Shown here: piece by piece, positions 22,110-30,574 of the stretch
Layout of the letters: the number at the start of each line of letters is the position of its first letter
How positions within the stretch are numbered: the first letter of the stretch is position 1
NCBI GenBank assembly: GCA_964525785.1
Contig: CAZGIX010000035.1
Span: 1 to 31,193 of the forward strand
Length of the DNA: 31,193 bases
Reading direction: 5' to 3'
Origin: JAQBDA01 sp964525785
Lineage (GTDB): Bacteria; Chloroflexota; Anaerolineae; Anaerolineales; UBA4823
Position numbers and translations under genes: made by a program
Notes under the pieces: generated by a model
Seen by the model: the letters and a program-made list of their open reading frames with translations, nothing else
Told to the model about the DNA's origin: nothing
Databases searched by the model: none

Positions 22110-24023
22110 TCAGTTGCTCAAGAATCTCTCCAGACCCGACAGCATATCCTGGGCGCCGTCAGGCTCCACCAGCGAATAGTAATGCACGCGCTCTTTACCG
22201 ATGGCGCGGAAGTGGCTGCCCAGCTTGCGATCCTGGCTGATCAGGAACACATTGCGCCCCAGGGCGTGCGCCATCCCCAGCTCAAGAGTAGCATTCGGGT
22301 TCAACCCGGTCAGATCAGTCACGATATAAGCTGCCTGGCAGATCTCATCCCAGATCGAGCGGATGATGTCGGGCGTTAAAACCTGATCCCCGCGAATATA
22401 AGACACGCCCGCGGCACGACAGGCTGCTTGAACCAGCCGTGTGGTGTGCTCCGTCCATTCTCGGAAAGCAGTAATGTGAAAGCCGCGCCGCTCATGCAGG
22501 GAAGGATAATCTCCAGGCCAGGCCGGATAGATAGCCAGCGGAGCTTCCAACCCGATGATCGAGCGCAAGGCAGTGAGCTGGTCGCTAACGCGCTGAGGAT
22601 TTGGGTGTTCCCCTTCTAAGACGGCCTGCGCCAGGATACGAATCCGCGCATCCGTGTGATCCGCATATTGTTGTTCGATATATTTCAAAGTTTTTTCCAG
22701 CGCGCCTTCGCCGCTCACTCGCTGAACCCCATAGAGCACACCGTCCAGCGCCTCCATCAGGCGACCGGCATCATCTGCATCGCCTGACAGGCGCAGCGGC
22801 TCTATATCGATATCGAACGGCAGACTTTGCCCCTGGTCAGCGAAGATCAGCACTGCACATCCAAGGGCGAAGGCGATGCCCAGCTCATAAGTTACGGCCG
22901 CGTAGGGCGCCATCTCTTCCAGCGGCAGATCGCGCTTCCATCCGGTCAGGTCGAACACTGCCAGGTTGCATTCCCTGAGCTGGTCCCAGCGCTCCTGGAC
23001 AGGATCGCGCTGCATACCTGGGCCGAGCAGATCGAGCCCCATGATCGCACCTACCTGCTCCAGCAAAGACGTCAGGCGCGAGCCGGCAGCGATAAACACC
23101 GCGTTCGGATTCCTCGCCTTCGGCGGAGAGGCCCATTTGGGATTTACCAGCGTCAGGTGGGGTACGAGACAGTACTCACGCACATTCATGGCGAACTGGC
23201 GCAAACTCTCCGCTTCCAGGCGCCGCGCAGCGACGTCATCCGCCAGCCCAGAGATGGTATTGCGCACATCCGTGCATCGGGAGTAGAGATTGAAGAGCGC
23301 CTGACGCTCTTCTCCCTCGGGGGGCATGCTGGCGATTTTGGAATACAACAGGCTGTGTATGTCATTGTAATATTGGTAGAGCTGCGCAGCCCGGGAACCT
23401 GCCTCAGGCGGTTTTAACCCGGTCGGCTGGCTCAGGGCTTCGACCATGCGGGTCATGAGAACCTGTGTGGCGCCCAGCTTCGCCATCTTGCCGGCTAGAT
23501 CCTGAGGCTCGCTGGCGATAATCCCCCCCAGCTCACGCAGGATACCATCCAGCTTCGTCTTACGCTCCGGGGTGAACTCACCACTCTCGACACGCTGCTG
23601 GTAATCTTCCATGATCATGGCAAACATTTGCTCATAATTCAGGTCGCCCGCCTGGGCCTGATCATCAGGTACAATGCTCGCCCCCGGCATCACTCCAACA
23701 TCAGGGACCCCACCGCTCAGGGACCTATCAGCCAATCCAGGTTGGATGCGGTCCACCGGGCTCACACGCCGGCTCTCACGCGCAGCCGGACTGTTATCCA
23801 GTCCCAGCCAGGCAAAAGGAGACGCTGCCTCGCCGCAGCGTGCGCAGGAGCGGAGGGCACAGCGGTAAGCTTCCTGATATTCCCAGCTGCTCCATAGGTG
23901 AGCAGTGCGTTCTTCCGCAGCGCCACAACGGGTGCAGACACGCTGCTGCTCACAACTATCGGCGGAGGTATAGCTCCATTCTCCGCTGTGCACACCCCGC
24001 AAACATTCCGCATTGGCTGCCAT
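22110..24023 (-). CDS. Zinc-ribbon-repeat protein with two nucleoside 2-deoxyribosyltransferase/TIR-like domains
   Basis: A 637-residue protein I do not recognise as a named family. Residues 7-65 carry a C7-x4-H12-S-G-E-W cap and two zinc-ribbon-like repeats (C24-x5-C30-x2-C33; H42-x-W, C55-x4-C60-x2-C63). A linker and a helical region (about 128-290) follow. Residues 305-435 form a Rossmann-like domain with A-V-F-D358-L-T and V-T-Y-E380-L-G-I-A-F-A-L-G. Residues 510-637 form a second one with Y-I-V-T-D570-L-T-G-L-N-P-N-A-T-L-E581-L-G-M-A-H-A-L-G. The D-L-T and E-L-G motifs match nucleoside 2-deoxyribosyltransferase-like folds, where the glutamate is catalytic; TIR-like NAD-cleaving relatives have a similar layout. 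No membrane segment is seen. AGGAG six bases upstream supports the start. It lies 34 bases after the partner gene in the same operon. Enzyme activity is inferred. Confidence 0.75.
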   Translation of the reverse strand: MAANAECLRGVHSGEWSYTSADSCEQQRVCTRCGAAEERTAHLWSSWEYQEAYRCALRSCARCGEAASPFAWLGLDNSPAARESRRVSPVDRIQPGLADRSLSGGVPDVGVMPGASIVPDDQAQAGDLNYEQMFAMIMEDYQQRVESGEFTPERKTKLDGILRELGGIIASEPQDLAGKMAKLGATQVLMTRMVEALSQPTGLKPPEAGSRAAQLYQYYNDIHSLLYSKIASMPPEGEERQALFNLYSRCTDVRNTISGLADDVAARRLEAESLRQFAMNVREYCLVPHLTLVNPKWASPPKARNPNAVFIAAGSRLTSLLEQVGAIMGLDLLGPGMQRDPVQERWDQLRECNLAVFDLTGWKRDLPLEEMAPYAAVTYELGIAFALGCAVLIFADQGQSLPFDIDIEPLRLSGDADDAGRLMEALDGVLYGVQRVSGEGALEKTLKYIEQQYADHTDARIRILAQAVLEGEHPNPQRVSDQLTALRSIIGLEAPLAIYPAWPGDYPSLHERRGFHITAFREWTEHTTRLVQAACRAAGVSYIRGDQVLTPDIIRSIWDEICQAAYIVTDLTGLNPNATLELGMAHALGRNVFLISQDRKLGSHFRAIGKERVHYYSLVEPDGAQDMLSGLERFLSN

Positions 24024-24057
24024 GCGTTGCTCCTGTAAATAGATGGATTACCTGGAG

Positions 24058-25212
24058 TTAATAGCGCTCCCAGATCTTGCGGACGCGGTCCGGAAAGAAC
24101 AAGGTCTGCCCCTCGATCACGTACTGGCTGACGTCTTGCTCACCGCCCGGATAAGCGATGGTGAGATAGCCCCGGCTGGCTGTCCACCGGCCGTATTCGA
24201 CCGGGCTGGTTTGCTCACCGAAGGTATTCACCGTTTTGGATGACAGTGCAGCATCTCCCGCTCCATCCAGAATCATGTAATAATCGGTCACCTGGCTGAA
24301 GCTGCCGGAAGAATCGATGGATGTGTGCCGCCAGCGGCCGATCAGGCTCGGGTCCAGTGAACCCTCTGATGAAGGGGGGGTATTAGCAGCCGTTTGAGGC
24401 GCAGCTGATGAGACAGTAGGTGACGAATCGATCTGGGCAAAGATAGCATCGATGCCGTGCTGCCGGCAGGCATCGATCAAAGCCAGGCCGCTCTCCAGGT
24501 TTTCGCGTTCTGCGTCAGTGAGCCGGCCCTGATCTTCAAGGAACATACCCAGGTAGCTGGTGGTCGGCGAGAAAAGCACCCCCTGGTGAGCGCTTATTTG
24601 CTGGCGCAGCTCCGGGGTTGTATCAACAGACAGTGTCTCCTGTAAAGTTGCAAAAGCCGCCTGCAGTGATGGGATCTGGTTTGGATCACTCGCAGCAGTT
24701 GCATCCACCACCGTCTCACCACATCGGCTGCAGCTGCACACCTGAGCTGAATAGAAATCACTGTACTGCCATGCGCTCCAGGCGTGATGCAGGCGTTCCT
24801 GGTTCCCTGGCGCCCTACAGCGCTCGCATACCAGCACCTGCAGGCAGTTCTCGTCCGATTCATATTCCCAGGCGGAGTAATCGTGGATGATCCCGCTGTC
24901 CTCTTGAGTGCTGCAGCGCTCGCAGATCCTGACCGTCTCGCAAGCGCCGGGGGTCGTATAGTACTGGTCGCTGCTCCAGGCGTGCTGCACTTTGCTCTCT
25001 AATGCGCCGCAGCGAGGACAGGCGCGCTGCAAGGTGCAATCGTCTTCGGACAGGAACTGCCATTCTCCCCAGCCGTGTTGGGTGCGCTGGCTCCGTTTGG
25101 CGCAGCGCTCGCATACCTGCACCTGGACACAGCTGGCGGGGCTTTCATAAATCCACTCCCCGCTGTGGAATCCCAGGGAGCACCTGCCTTTATCGATCAA
25201 TTTTTGGAACAT
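24058..25212 (-). CDS. Five-fold zinc-ribbon-repeat protein with C-terminal lipocalin-like domain
   Basis: A 384-residue protein of unknown family, first gene of the operon. It opens with C11-x4-H16-S-G-E-W, the same cap as its partner. Five repeats of 30-33 residues follow, starting at H16, H46, H77, H110 and H143, with the pattern H-x-W-x-x-W-x-Y, then C-x5-C-x2-C (C28/C34/C37, C59/C65/C68, C91/C97/C100, C123/C129/C132). The fifth repeat lacks its first cysteine (C161/C164 kept). A helical stretch spans about 180-260 and a Ser/Thr/Ala-rich linker 262-285. A beta-rich end (G-R-W-R-H-T at 292, Y-G-R-W-T-A-S at 340, E-G-Q-T-L-F-F) resembles lipocalin-like domains. No signal peptide or membrane span. 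GAGG five bases before the ATG. A sensor or adaptor role is a guess. Confidence 0.72.
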   Translation of the reverse strand: MFQKLIDKGRCSLGFHSGEWIYESPASCVQVQVCERCAKRSQRTQHGWGEWQFLSEDDCTLQRACPRCGALESKVQHAWSSDQYYTTPGACETVRICERCSTQEDSGIIHDYSAWEYESDENCLQVLVCERCRAPGNQERLHHAWSAWQYSDFYSAQVCSCSRCGETVVDATAASDPNQIPSLQAAFATLQETLSVDTTPELRQQISAHQGVLFSPTTSYLGMFLEDQGRLTDAERENLESGLALIDACRQHGIDAIFAQIDSSPTVSSAAPQTAANTPPSSEGSLDPSLIGRWRHTSIDSSGSFSQVTDYYMILDGAGDAALSSKTVNTFGEQTSPVEYGRWTASRGYLTIAYPGGEQDVSQYVIEGQTLFFPDRVRKIWERY

Positions 25213-25280
25213 TAGAACCTCGATCCGGTCTGGATCCCCCAGGCGCCTTCTTGAACCTGCTACTGCCTCGATTAGTGGTA

Positions 25281-25309
25281 ATTATATGAAATCCGACCCT
25301 GATAGTCAA
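25281..25309 (-). promoter_or_regulatory. Near-consensus promoter of the zinc-ribbon-repeat operon
   Basis: On the minus strand TTGACT (25309-25304) and TATAAT (25286-25281) are 17 bases apart, 11 of 12 consensus positions. Transcription would begin near 25274, leaving a 60-base leader before the ATG at 25212. No inverted repeat resembling an operator was recognised around it, so constitutive expression is plausible. Confidence 0.75.
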
Positions 25310-25421
25310 GCAAACTTAATTATCCATTCTTAGATTGCACCAAGAAATGCGTGGCTGAGCATGAATGGCGCAAACCTTGCAACCTATACTATCGGATATC
25401 CGCTGCTTTTTGCAATTCGGC

Positions 25422-25450
25422 TTGCAATCCTGCGTATTTTGGTCTAGAAT
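25422..25450 (+). promoter_or_regulatory. Promoter of the beta-propeller membrane protein gene
   Basis: TTGCAA (25422-25427) and TAGAAT (25445-25450) are separated by 17 bases; four and five of six positions match consensus. The predicted start near 25457 leaves a leader of about 27 bases before the ATG at 25484. It is divergent from the promoter at 25281-25309, about 110 bases away. Confidence 0.55.
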
Positions 25451-25483
25451 TTGTTCTATCTTGAGGCAGAAGAGAACCCACCT

Positions 25484-28400
25484 ATGAACCTGCGCATGAA
25501 AACATTCTCCCTGTTCGCACTTTTCGTCCTGCTCGCCGGGACCACACTCGCTGTCCCTCCGGCGGCTGCCCAGACCCATGGGTGGGAAGGACAGATCGCT
25601 TACCTGGGCGCAGACGGCAACCTGTGGCTGGTGCGCGGCGATAACCCTCAGCCTTTTCAGCTTACCAGCGACGCCTCCGACCAGCGGCGCTACAGCTCGC
25701 CGATTTTCTCTCCCCAGGGAGAAATGCTGGCATTCTGCCGCGATGACAACGCCGGCGCCGGCCCGGCTCAGATCTACCTCATGCGCAGCGGATCATGGCA
25801 GCCCATCCTGATCGCCGAGGATGTATTCTGCGCTGCCTGGCCCCAGGGCAGCTTCAGCTGGTCGCCGGACGGGGCGCAGATCGCCTATGCCCGTACGTTC
25901 GAGTATGCCCCGCAACCGGACGGCAGCCAATGGTCAAAATACCACGGTATCTGGGTTGCGGATATCACCACAGGTAGCCAGGGCGAGCTGGTGCCTCCGC
26001 CCGGTAAAAACCCGCTCATCCACCCGTCATGGTCGCCCGACGGACACTGGCTGCGCATGTATGAAACTGTCTCCCTCGAAGGAACAGGTGTGCTGCGCAC
26101 GTGGGATCGAGAGAGCGGCGCGCTGTATAACTGGCTCAGTATCGGTACGGATATCTTTCCCGGCTTTGCAGGATGGTCGCCAGACAGCAGCCGCCTGGTA
26201 ATGGATGAAGCCATCTATATCGGCTACCCTGGGGCAGGTCTGTTCACTGCTGCCCCTGGCGGGGGTGACTTTAAAGAAATCTACCACAACGATGCCCATG
26301 GGGCGCTACACCCGATGTGGTCGCCTGATGGACAAAACCTGGCATTTCTACTTAGGGAGTACGGAGGAAACGAGCAGTCGATCCTGGCGGTCAGCTCGCC
26401 GGATGGTAGCAATCTCAAATGGATCTTCGCCAGCCCGGCTGTATTGGAGATCGTCGATTGGTCGCCAAATAGCCGCCAGGTGCTGTTCACCTCCACAGAG
26501 AGCACCGAAACCGGCAACCAGACCGGCTTGTACATCTATGACCTGGATGCATCTGCGCACTTCGACGTAGCATACCCGGCTGGCGGGCAGGCAGATTGGG
26601 CGCCGCAGCCCGCGGATGAAAAACCGTCTACTGGGGGAGGGTCGTCACAGATCACGGGCTTCCGGGCTGAGGGTAGCCTGCTGGCATACCTGGCGGGCAA
26701 CTACCAGCTCATGCTCTACGATCCATCGAGCGGCTCCAGTGCAGAACTCAGCCCGCCGCTGGCGGCGCTGGATTTCTGGGCTTCCCCCAGCGGGACCAGG
26801 CTGGTATACGGCAGCCAGCTGCTGCGCTTACAGTTCAATGAGGATGGGAGCCTGGCAGTGCACGAGATCGAGCTGCCCTCCTTCCCCACGGGCGAGCAGA
26901 TCGTCTGGTCTCCCGATGAAACCCGCCTGGCTTTCCAGGATGCCGAGGGACGCGTGTATATGGTGGACTCTGCCGGCGATTTTGTAGAGGTTCCCGGTGC
27001 CAGCGGATTGCCAAGCTGGTCGTTCGATGGTCGCTATCTAAGCTACTGCACGGAGGGGGGACACCTGTGGGTGGTCGGCGGAGGCGTCTCGCTGCGCGAA
27101 GTGGCCTCCCCGGTAGACTGCCAGGGTCAATGGTCGCCTTCGCTTCCACTGCTGGTGTACACCGTGAAAGGCGACACCTCGAAGAGCGACCAGGTATATG
27201 TGTATGATGCCGAGAAAGGATTGTCCGAAGCCCTCGAACAAGGCGCTGAATCGGTCGGATGGTCGCCAGATGGGCTGCTGATTGCTTTACGCAAACCCAC
27301 CACAGAGACGATCGCTACCTACATTGCCATCGATCCACGCAAGAGCAAGATCCTGGAGGTGGGTCAGATCGACTCGAGCCAGCCCGGGCTACAAGGTTGG
27401 GGGGGGACGGCGGACGGTTATATCCTGGGAGCATACCAGTTCGATGCAAACCTACGCAAATCCGAGCGGATCGCTGAGATCCTGTACGACACCGACCGGG
27501 CAGGGCAAATCTTGCTGGCAGGGCAGCAGTCTGGCGGGTTGAGGGAGATCATCTGCCTTGATATCCATCAAGCCAAGCCCACCGCCTTACTGAGCGTCAA
27601 CTTAACCGGTATCCCCAATGCAGAAAAACCCGGGTTATGGAGCTGGCTCTCGCCCGACAGCATCTGGACCGCAACCTTTGCGTACGATCCATCCGGGTAC
27701 CGCTACCTGCTCACCCGCTGCGATCGCAGCCGGCAGGTCTCGATAGAGTACTGGCCTCCTCGTTGGTCTCCAGGTGGCGACGTGTTGGACGAATTCGAGG
27801 ACGATGGCTTCTCCCCCGACTCCGACTGGTACCTGCAGGTCGTTCCTGGAGGCGATGGGCAAGGCCAGATACTGCTCTACGACCTGATCACTCTCGATCG
27901 GCAAAGCCTGCCGGTGCTGACAGATGGACCAGTCGTCTGGGTGCAGGCGCCGGAGGTCACCCCAGGAGATGTGTTCGTGGTGAGTGGGTCGGTGGTGGCT
28001 GCGGATGGAACGCCCGTCTCGGATGCCGAGGTACTGCTGGATGGGCAGGTGGTAGCAACCACAGATAAGCAGGGCGAGTTCAGTCTGCCCGGACTGGAGC
28101 AAGGTAAATTCAGCCTCTCAATTCAAAAAGAAGGCTGGACTTTCACACCTGCTCAGGTAGATGTGACCACTACTGAAGAGACCGCGCCGCTGACCTTCCA
28201 GGCCTGGGAAGCTGCCGAAGCCACCGAAGAAGCCGCGGCGCTCCCGACCGAGACTTCAGCCTCCGGGGATGATGCGGGTGCGCAGGCGCTCACCACACCA
28301 GAAGCTGCAGGCGGAGGGACAACCGGTGAGGGCGGAACGGTCATTGAAATACCGGGGGTTGGCACCATCCCGCTGCAGGCAGTCTGGCTGGCCTTGGGCG

Positions 28401-28828
28401 GGCTTGGTGTGCTGCTGTTAGCGCTGCTGATCAGCCGCATCCGTGCTGCCAGGCGCCGCGCTCCATTACCTCCCCCAGCTGAGGAACTTGCTGCTGAAGC
28501 AAAGTCCCCACCGATGACGGCGGCAGCAGCCTCCAGCGCGGCTGAGGCAGGCAGCAAGTCCGGCCCTCGTGCTCCGACCGACCGCTTGCTGCGTGAAGGT
28601 GTTGTGTTGGTCAAGTCTGGCAATAACGCCGCCGGGCTGGATATGCTGCAGCAGGTAGTCCAGAACGTCCCCGACAACGCAGTCGCATGGCTGTGGTCCG
28701 GAATGGCCGCTACCCGGCTGAAAAAATGGGATCAGGCTGCGGATTGCTTCCGCAAGGCCCAAAAACTAGGCCATCCGAAGGCGAATGAAGCCCTGAAATG
28801 GCTGAGCGAACAGCAGGACCAGGGCTGA
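25484..28828 (+). CDS. Exported beta-propeller protein with regulatory-like domain, one membrane span and TPR-like tail
   Basis: A 1114-residue protein. A signal peptide covers about residues 1-31 (F-S-L-F-A-L-F-V-L-L-A-G, cleavage after A-A-A-Q). Then come many WD40-like/TolB-type blades, each with a W-S-P-D-G or W-S-P-N-S motif (for example S-W-S-P-D-G-A-Q-I-A-Y, P-S-W-S-P-D-G-H-W-L). Near 825-905 a carboxypeptidase-regulatory-like domain follows (V-S-G-S-V-V-A-A-D-G-T-P-V-S-D-A-E-V-L-L-D-G), then a Thr/Glu/Ala-rich linker. One membrane helix (A-V-W-L-A-L-G-G-L-G-V-L-L-L-A-L-L-I) ends in an R-A-A-R-R-R stop. The cytoplasmic end has a TPR-like pair of helices. The propeller is thus outside and the TPR inside. 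The start at 25484 gives a standard signal peptide; the ribosome site is weak. Ligand unknown. Confidence 0.85.
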   Translation: MNLRMKTFSLFALFVLLAGTTLAVPPAAAQTHGWEGQIAYLGADGNLWLVRGDNPQPFQLTSDASDQRRYSSPIFSPQGEMLAFCRDDNAGAGPAQIYLMRSGSWQPILIAEDVFCAAWPQGSFSWSPDGAQIAYARTFEYAPQPDGSQWSKYHGIWVADITTGSQGELVPPPGKNPLIHPSWSPDGHWLRMYETVSLEGTGVLRTWDRESGALYNWLSIGTDIFPGFAGWSPDSSRLVMDEAIYIGYPGAGLFTAAPGGGDFKEIYHNDAHGALHPMWSPDGQNLAFLLREYGGNEQSILAVSSPDGSNLKWIFASPAVLEIVDWSPNSRQVLFTSTESTETGNQTGLYIYDLDASAHFDVAYPAGGQADWAPQPADEKPSTGGGSSQITGFRAEGSLLAYLAGNYQLMLYDPSSGSSAELSPPLAALDFWASPSGTRLVYGSQLLRLQFNEDGSLAVHEIELPSFPTGEQIVWSPDETRLAFQDAEGRVYMVDSAGDFVEVPGASGLPSWSFDGRYLSYCTEGGHLWVVGGGVSLREVASPVDCQGQWSPSLPLLVYTVKGDTSKSDQVYVYDAEKGLSEALEQGAESVGWSPDGLLIALRKPTTETIATYIAIDPRKSKILEVGQIDSSQPGLQGWGGTADGYILGAYQFDANLRKSERIAEILYDTDRAGQILLAGQQSGGLREIICLDIHQAKPTALLSVNLTGIPNAEKPGLWSWLSPDSIWTATFAYDPSGYRYLLTRCDRSRQVSIEYWPPRWSPGGDVLDEFEDDGFSPDSDWYLQVVPGGDGQGQILLYDLITLDRQSLPVLTDGPVVWVQAPEVTPGDVFVVSGSVVAADGTPVSDAEVLLDGQVVATTDKQGEFSLPGLEQGKFSLSIQKEGWTFTPAQVDVTTTEETAPLTFQAWEAAEATEEAAALPTETSASGDDAGAQALTTPEAAGGGTTGEGGTVIEIPGVGTIPLQAVWLALGGLGVLLLALLISRIRAARRRAPLPPPAEELAAEAKSPPMTAAAASSAAEAGSKSGPRAPTDRLLREGVVLVKSGNNAAGLDMLQQVVQNVPDNAVAWLWSGMAATRLKKWDQAADCFRKAQKLGHPKANEALKWLSEQQDQG

Positions 28829-28855
28829 GCGACGCCTATACGAACTGCTCGGTTT

Positions 28856-29578
28856 TTATAAAAGGGATAATTTCTCCACCAGATCAGGTAGCTGGCCCAG
28901 GTGCTCGATCTCGTAATAGCCGTTGCGGGCCAGCGCCTGGTGGATGGTATGCCCGGGATCGACGTTCATCTCATGCGCCCAGGTGTTCTCGTACGGGATA
29001 TAGATCGCCGCGCCACCGAGCTCCAGTACCGGCAAGATATCTGACTTCAACGAGTTCCCCACCATCAAAAAACGGTTCGGATCGATATGGTGCCGCTCCA
29101 GAAGCGTCCGGTAGCCGCTCACGGTTTTCTCGCCCACAATCTCCAGGATGCGGAAGTACTTCCCCATCCCCGTGCGCCGGATCTTGAGGGTCTGCTCGAA
29201 AACGTCTCCCTTGGTCACCAGCATCAGCTTCCAGCGCCTCGAAAGGCAGGCCAGTACCTCTTCCGTCTGCGGGAAAAGATCCACCGTTCGCTCCAGCATC
29301 TGGCGTCCCAGGTCAAGGAGCACCTGCAGCTCATGGGCTTTAATCTGCCCCCCGCTGATCTCGATGCCTGCCTGGATCATGGACAGGTTGAAGCTCTTAA
29401 TCCCATAGCCGTATACACCCACATTGCTCTCTTCGATCTCATCCAGGCGCTGCTGGATCCATTCGGCATCCGCATGGTAAGCGCTGAGCAAACGAATAAA
29501 TTCACCCTTGGACCGGGTGTAATAGACTTCGTTATCCCATAAGGTATCGTCAGCGTCTAAAGCAATAATATCGAACAT
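28856..29578 (-). CDS. HAD-superfamily hydrolase
   Basis: A 240-residue haloacid dehalogenase-type hydrolase. Motif I is D8-A-D10-D-T-L-W near the N-terminus, motif II L-V-T-K-G, and motif III is M-V-G-N-S-L-K-S-D-I-L-P. A helical cap lies between motifs I and II (about 15-105), the C1 cap type. These enzymes remove phosphate from small metabolites through an aspartyl-phosphate; the substrate is not deducible. The start is ambiguous: ATG at 29578 has AGGA five bases upstream, while another ATG two codons earlier (29584) has no room for a ribosome site. The stop is 27 bases from the stop of the propeller gene on the other strand. Confidence 0.88.
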   Translation of the reverse strand: MFDIIALDADDTLWDNEVYYTRSKGEFIRLLSAYHADAEWIQQRLDEIEESNVGVYGYGIKSFNLSMIQAGIEISGGQIKAHELQVLLDLGRQMLERTVDLFPQTEEVLACLSRRWKLMLVTKGDVFEQTLKIRRTGMGKYFRILEIVGEKTVSGYRTLLERHHIDPNRFLMVGNSLKSDILPVLELGGAAIYIPYENTWAHEMNVDPGHTIHQALARNGYYEIEHLGQLPDLVEKLSLL

Positions 29579-29626
29579 AGACATCCTGGTATTTTGTCAC
29601 GTATCTTTATAGCGACCCTCGCCCCC

Positions 29627-30037
29627 TTACTGGTCTTCTGTAATATCGAAATCCGTCTGAAGCTCCACGCTGTCGCGCAGGGTGATGTAGATCGAGCACA
29701 ACCGGGTCTCGCTCTCCCGCATGGCCTGGCGCACTTTGGCAGCTTCCAGACCTTTGCCAGAAAAAGTGTAGTGCACCCGGATGCGCCGGAAGCGCCACGG
29801 CGGGTCGTCATCTTGCACGCTCTCGGCAGACACATGCAGGCGGCTGACCTGCTGCCCCTCTTGGCGTAGCAGGCTCATTATATCCCAGGCTGAGCAGCCG
29901 ATCAGGCTCAGTGGAAGCAGGTCCGCGCCGTTCACCCCGCCCGGCGGATCGGCCATGACGATCGGAAAACCCGCCCGGTCGTACAGGATATACGTCTCGT
30001 GTTTAGCCCAATCCAGGGATACAGAATTGGTTGTCAT
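29627..30037 (-). CDS. OsmC-family protein
   Basis: A 136-residue OsmC/Ohr-type protein. The two redox cysteines are visible as C48 in P-L-S-L-I-G-C-S-A-W-D-I-M and C114 in R-L-C-S-I-Y-I-T-L, spaced as in the family. The N-terminal part has the usual P-P-G-G-V-N-G-A-D-L-L-P approach to the first cysteine. OsmC-like proteins reduce organic hydroperoxides as homodimers in the cytoplasm; some uncharacterised branches may not. The start at 30037 is supported by GAGG five bases upstream; a longer frame to 30061 is less likely. It lies 48 bases from the HAD gene and in the same direction. Confidence 0.85.
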   Translation of the reverse strand: MTTNSVSLDWAKHETYILYDRAGFPIVMADPPGGVNGADLLPLSLIGCSAWDIMSLLRQEGQQVSRLHVSAESVQDDDPPWRFRRIRVHYTFSGKGLEAAKVRQAMRESETRLCSIYITLRDSVELQTDFDITEDQ

Positions 30038-30083
30038 CCTATCCTCACTCTCTTCCAGCACCCAACTGATTTCGAAGGACTGA

Positions 30084-30521
30084 TCAGAAAGATGGATTGC
30101 TCAGCATGATGAGCAACAACATGAACAGGAGATTGGCAAGCGCCCCGATTCCAAACCAGCCCAGCCCGGACAGCAGCCTGAATTTTGTGCGCACCGCCGC
30201 GATCAGGGCCGCAGCTAAAAGCGGGAGCAACGAAAGCAGGACCAGGGGTCCGATGGAAAAGCCGCCCAGGATCCCCATCGGCAGCAGCGCTCCCGAGGCA
30301 AACCAGGCAGTTTTATTGCCCCTCCCGGAGCTGGACCCAAAGCTGACGCCCCAAAAACCTGCCAGCCCGAGCAGTGCCCATTCGATCAGCACCAATGCCG
30401 GTAGAGGCCAGATCTCCCGCCCGGAGATGGCGCCCTGCTGGACCCAGAAAACCGCTGCGCCATAGGTGGCGGTCAGCATGCCGACTGCTCCCAGTATCCA
30501 TTGAGCGATTTTCCCTATCAT
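30084..30521 (-). CDS. Small integral membrane protein, unknown function
   Basis: A 145-residue hydrophobic protein with about four membrane helices: A-Q-W-I-L-G-A-V-G-M-L near the start, L-V-L-I-E-W-A-L-L-G-L-A-G-F-W-G at about 43-60, a Gly/Leu-rich pair at 76-110, and A-L-A-N-L-L-F-M-L-L-L-I-M-L at the end. A short Ser/Gly loop (G-S-S-S-G-R-G-N-K) separates the halves. No family was recognised. No Shine-Dalgarno site precedes the ATG; TATAGT lies eight bases upstream on the minus strand (30535-30530), so the message may be leaderless. Neighbours on the same strand are the OsmC-like gene and a VOC-fold gene. Confidence 0.72.
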   Translation of the reverse strand: MIGKIAQWILGAVGMLTATYGAAVFWVQQGAISGREIWPLPALVLIEWALLGLAGFWGVSFGSSSGRGNKTAWFASGALLPMGILGGFSIGPLVLLSLLPLLAAALIAAVRTKFRLLSGLGWFGIGALANLLFMLLLIMLSNPSF

Positions 30522-30574
30522 GCGAACAAACTATATTCTAGAAGGAACAGTCGGAGTTTGCGCGCGATCTGTGT

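Noticed and set aside
22110..25212. Assigning the zinc-ribbon operon to a named anti-phage system (for example Thoeris or CBASS)
   Set aside because: No ThsA/ThsB-type pairing, cyclase or other known partner is present; the domain match alone does not justify the name.
28825..28857. Terminator between the propeller gene and the HAD gene
   Set aside because: Only a four-base GAGC/GCTC stem with a long loop precedes GGTTTTTA; too weak to call.
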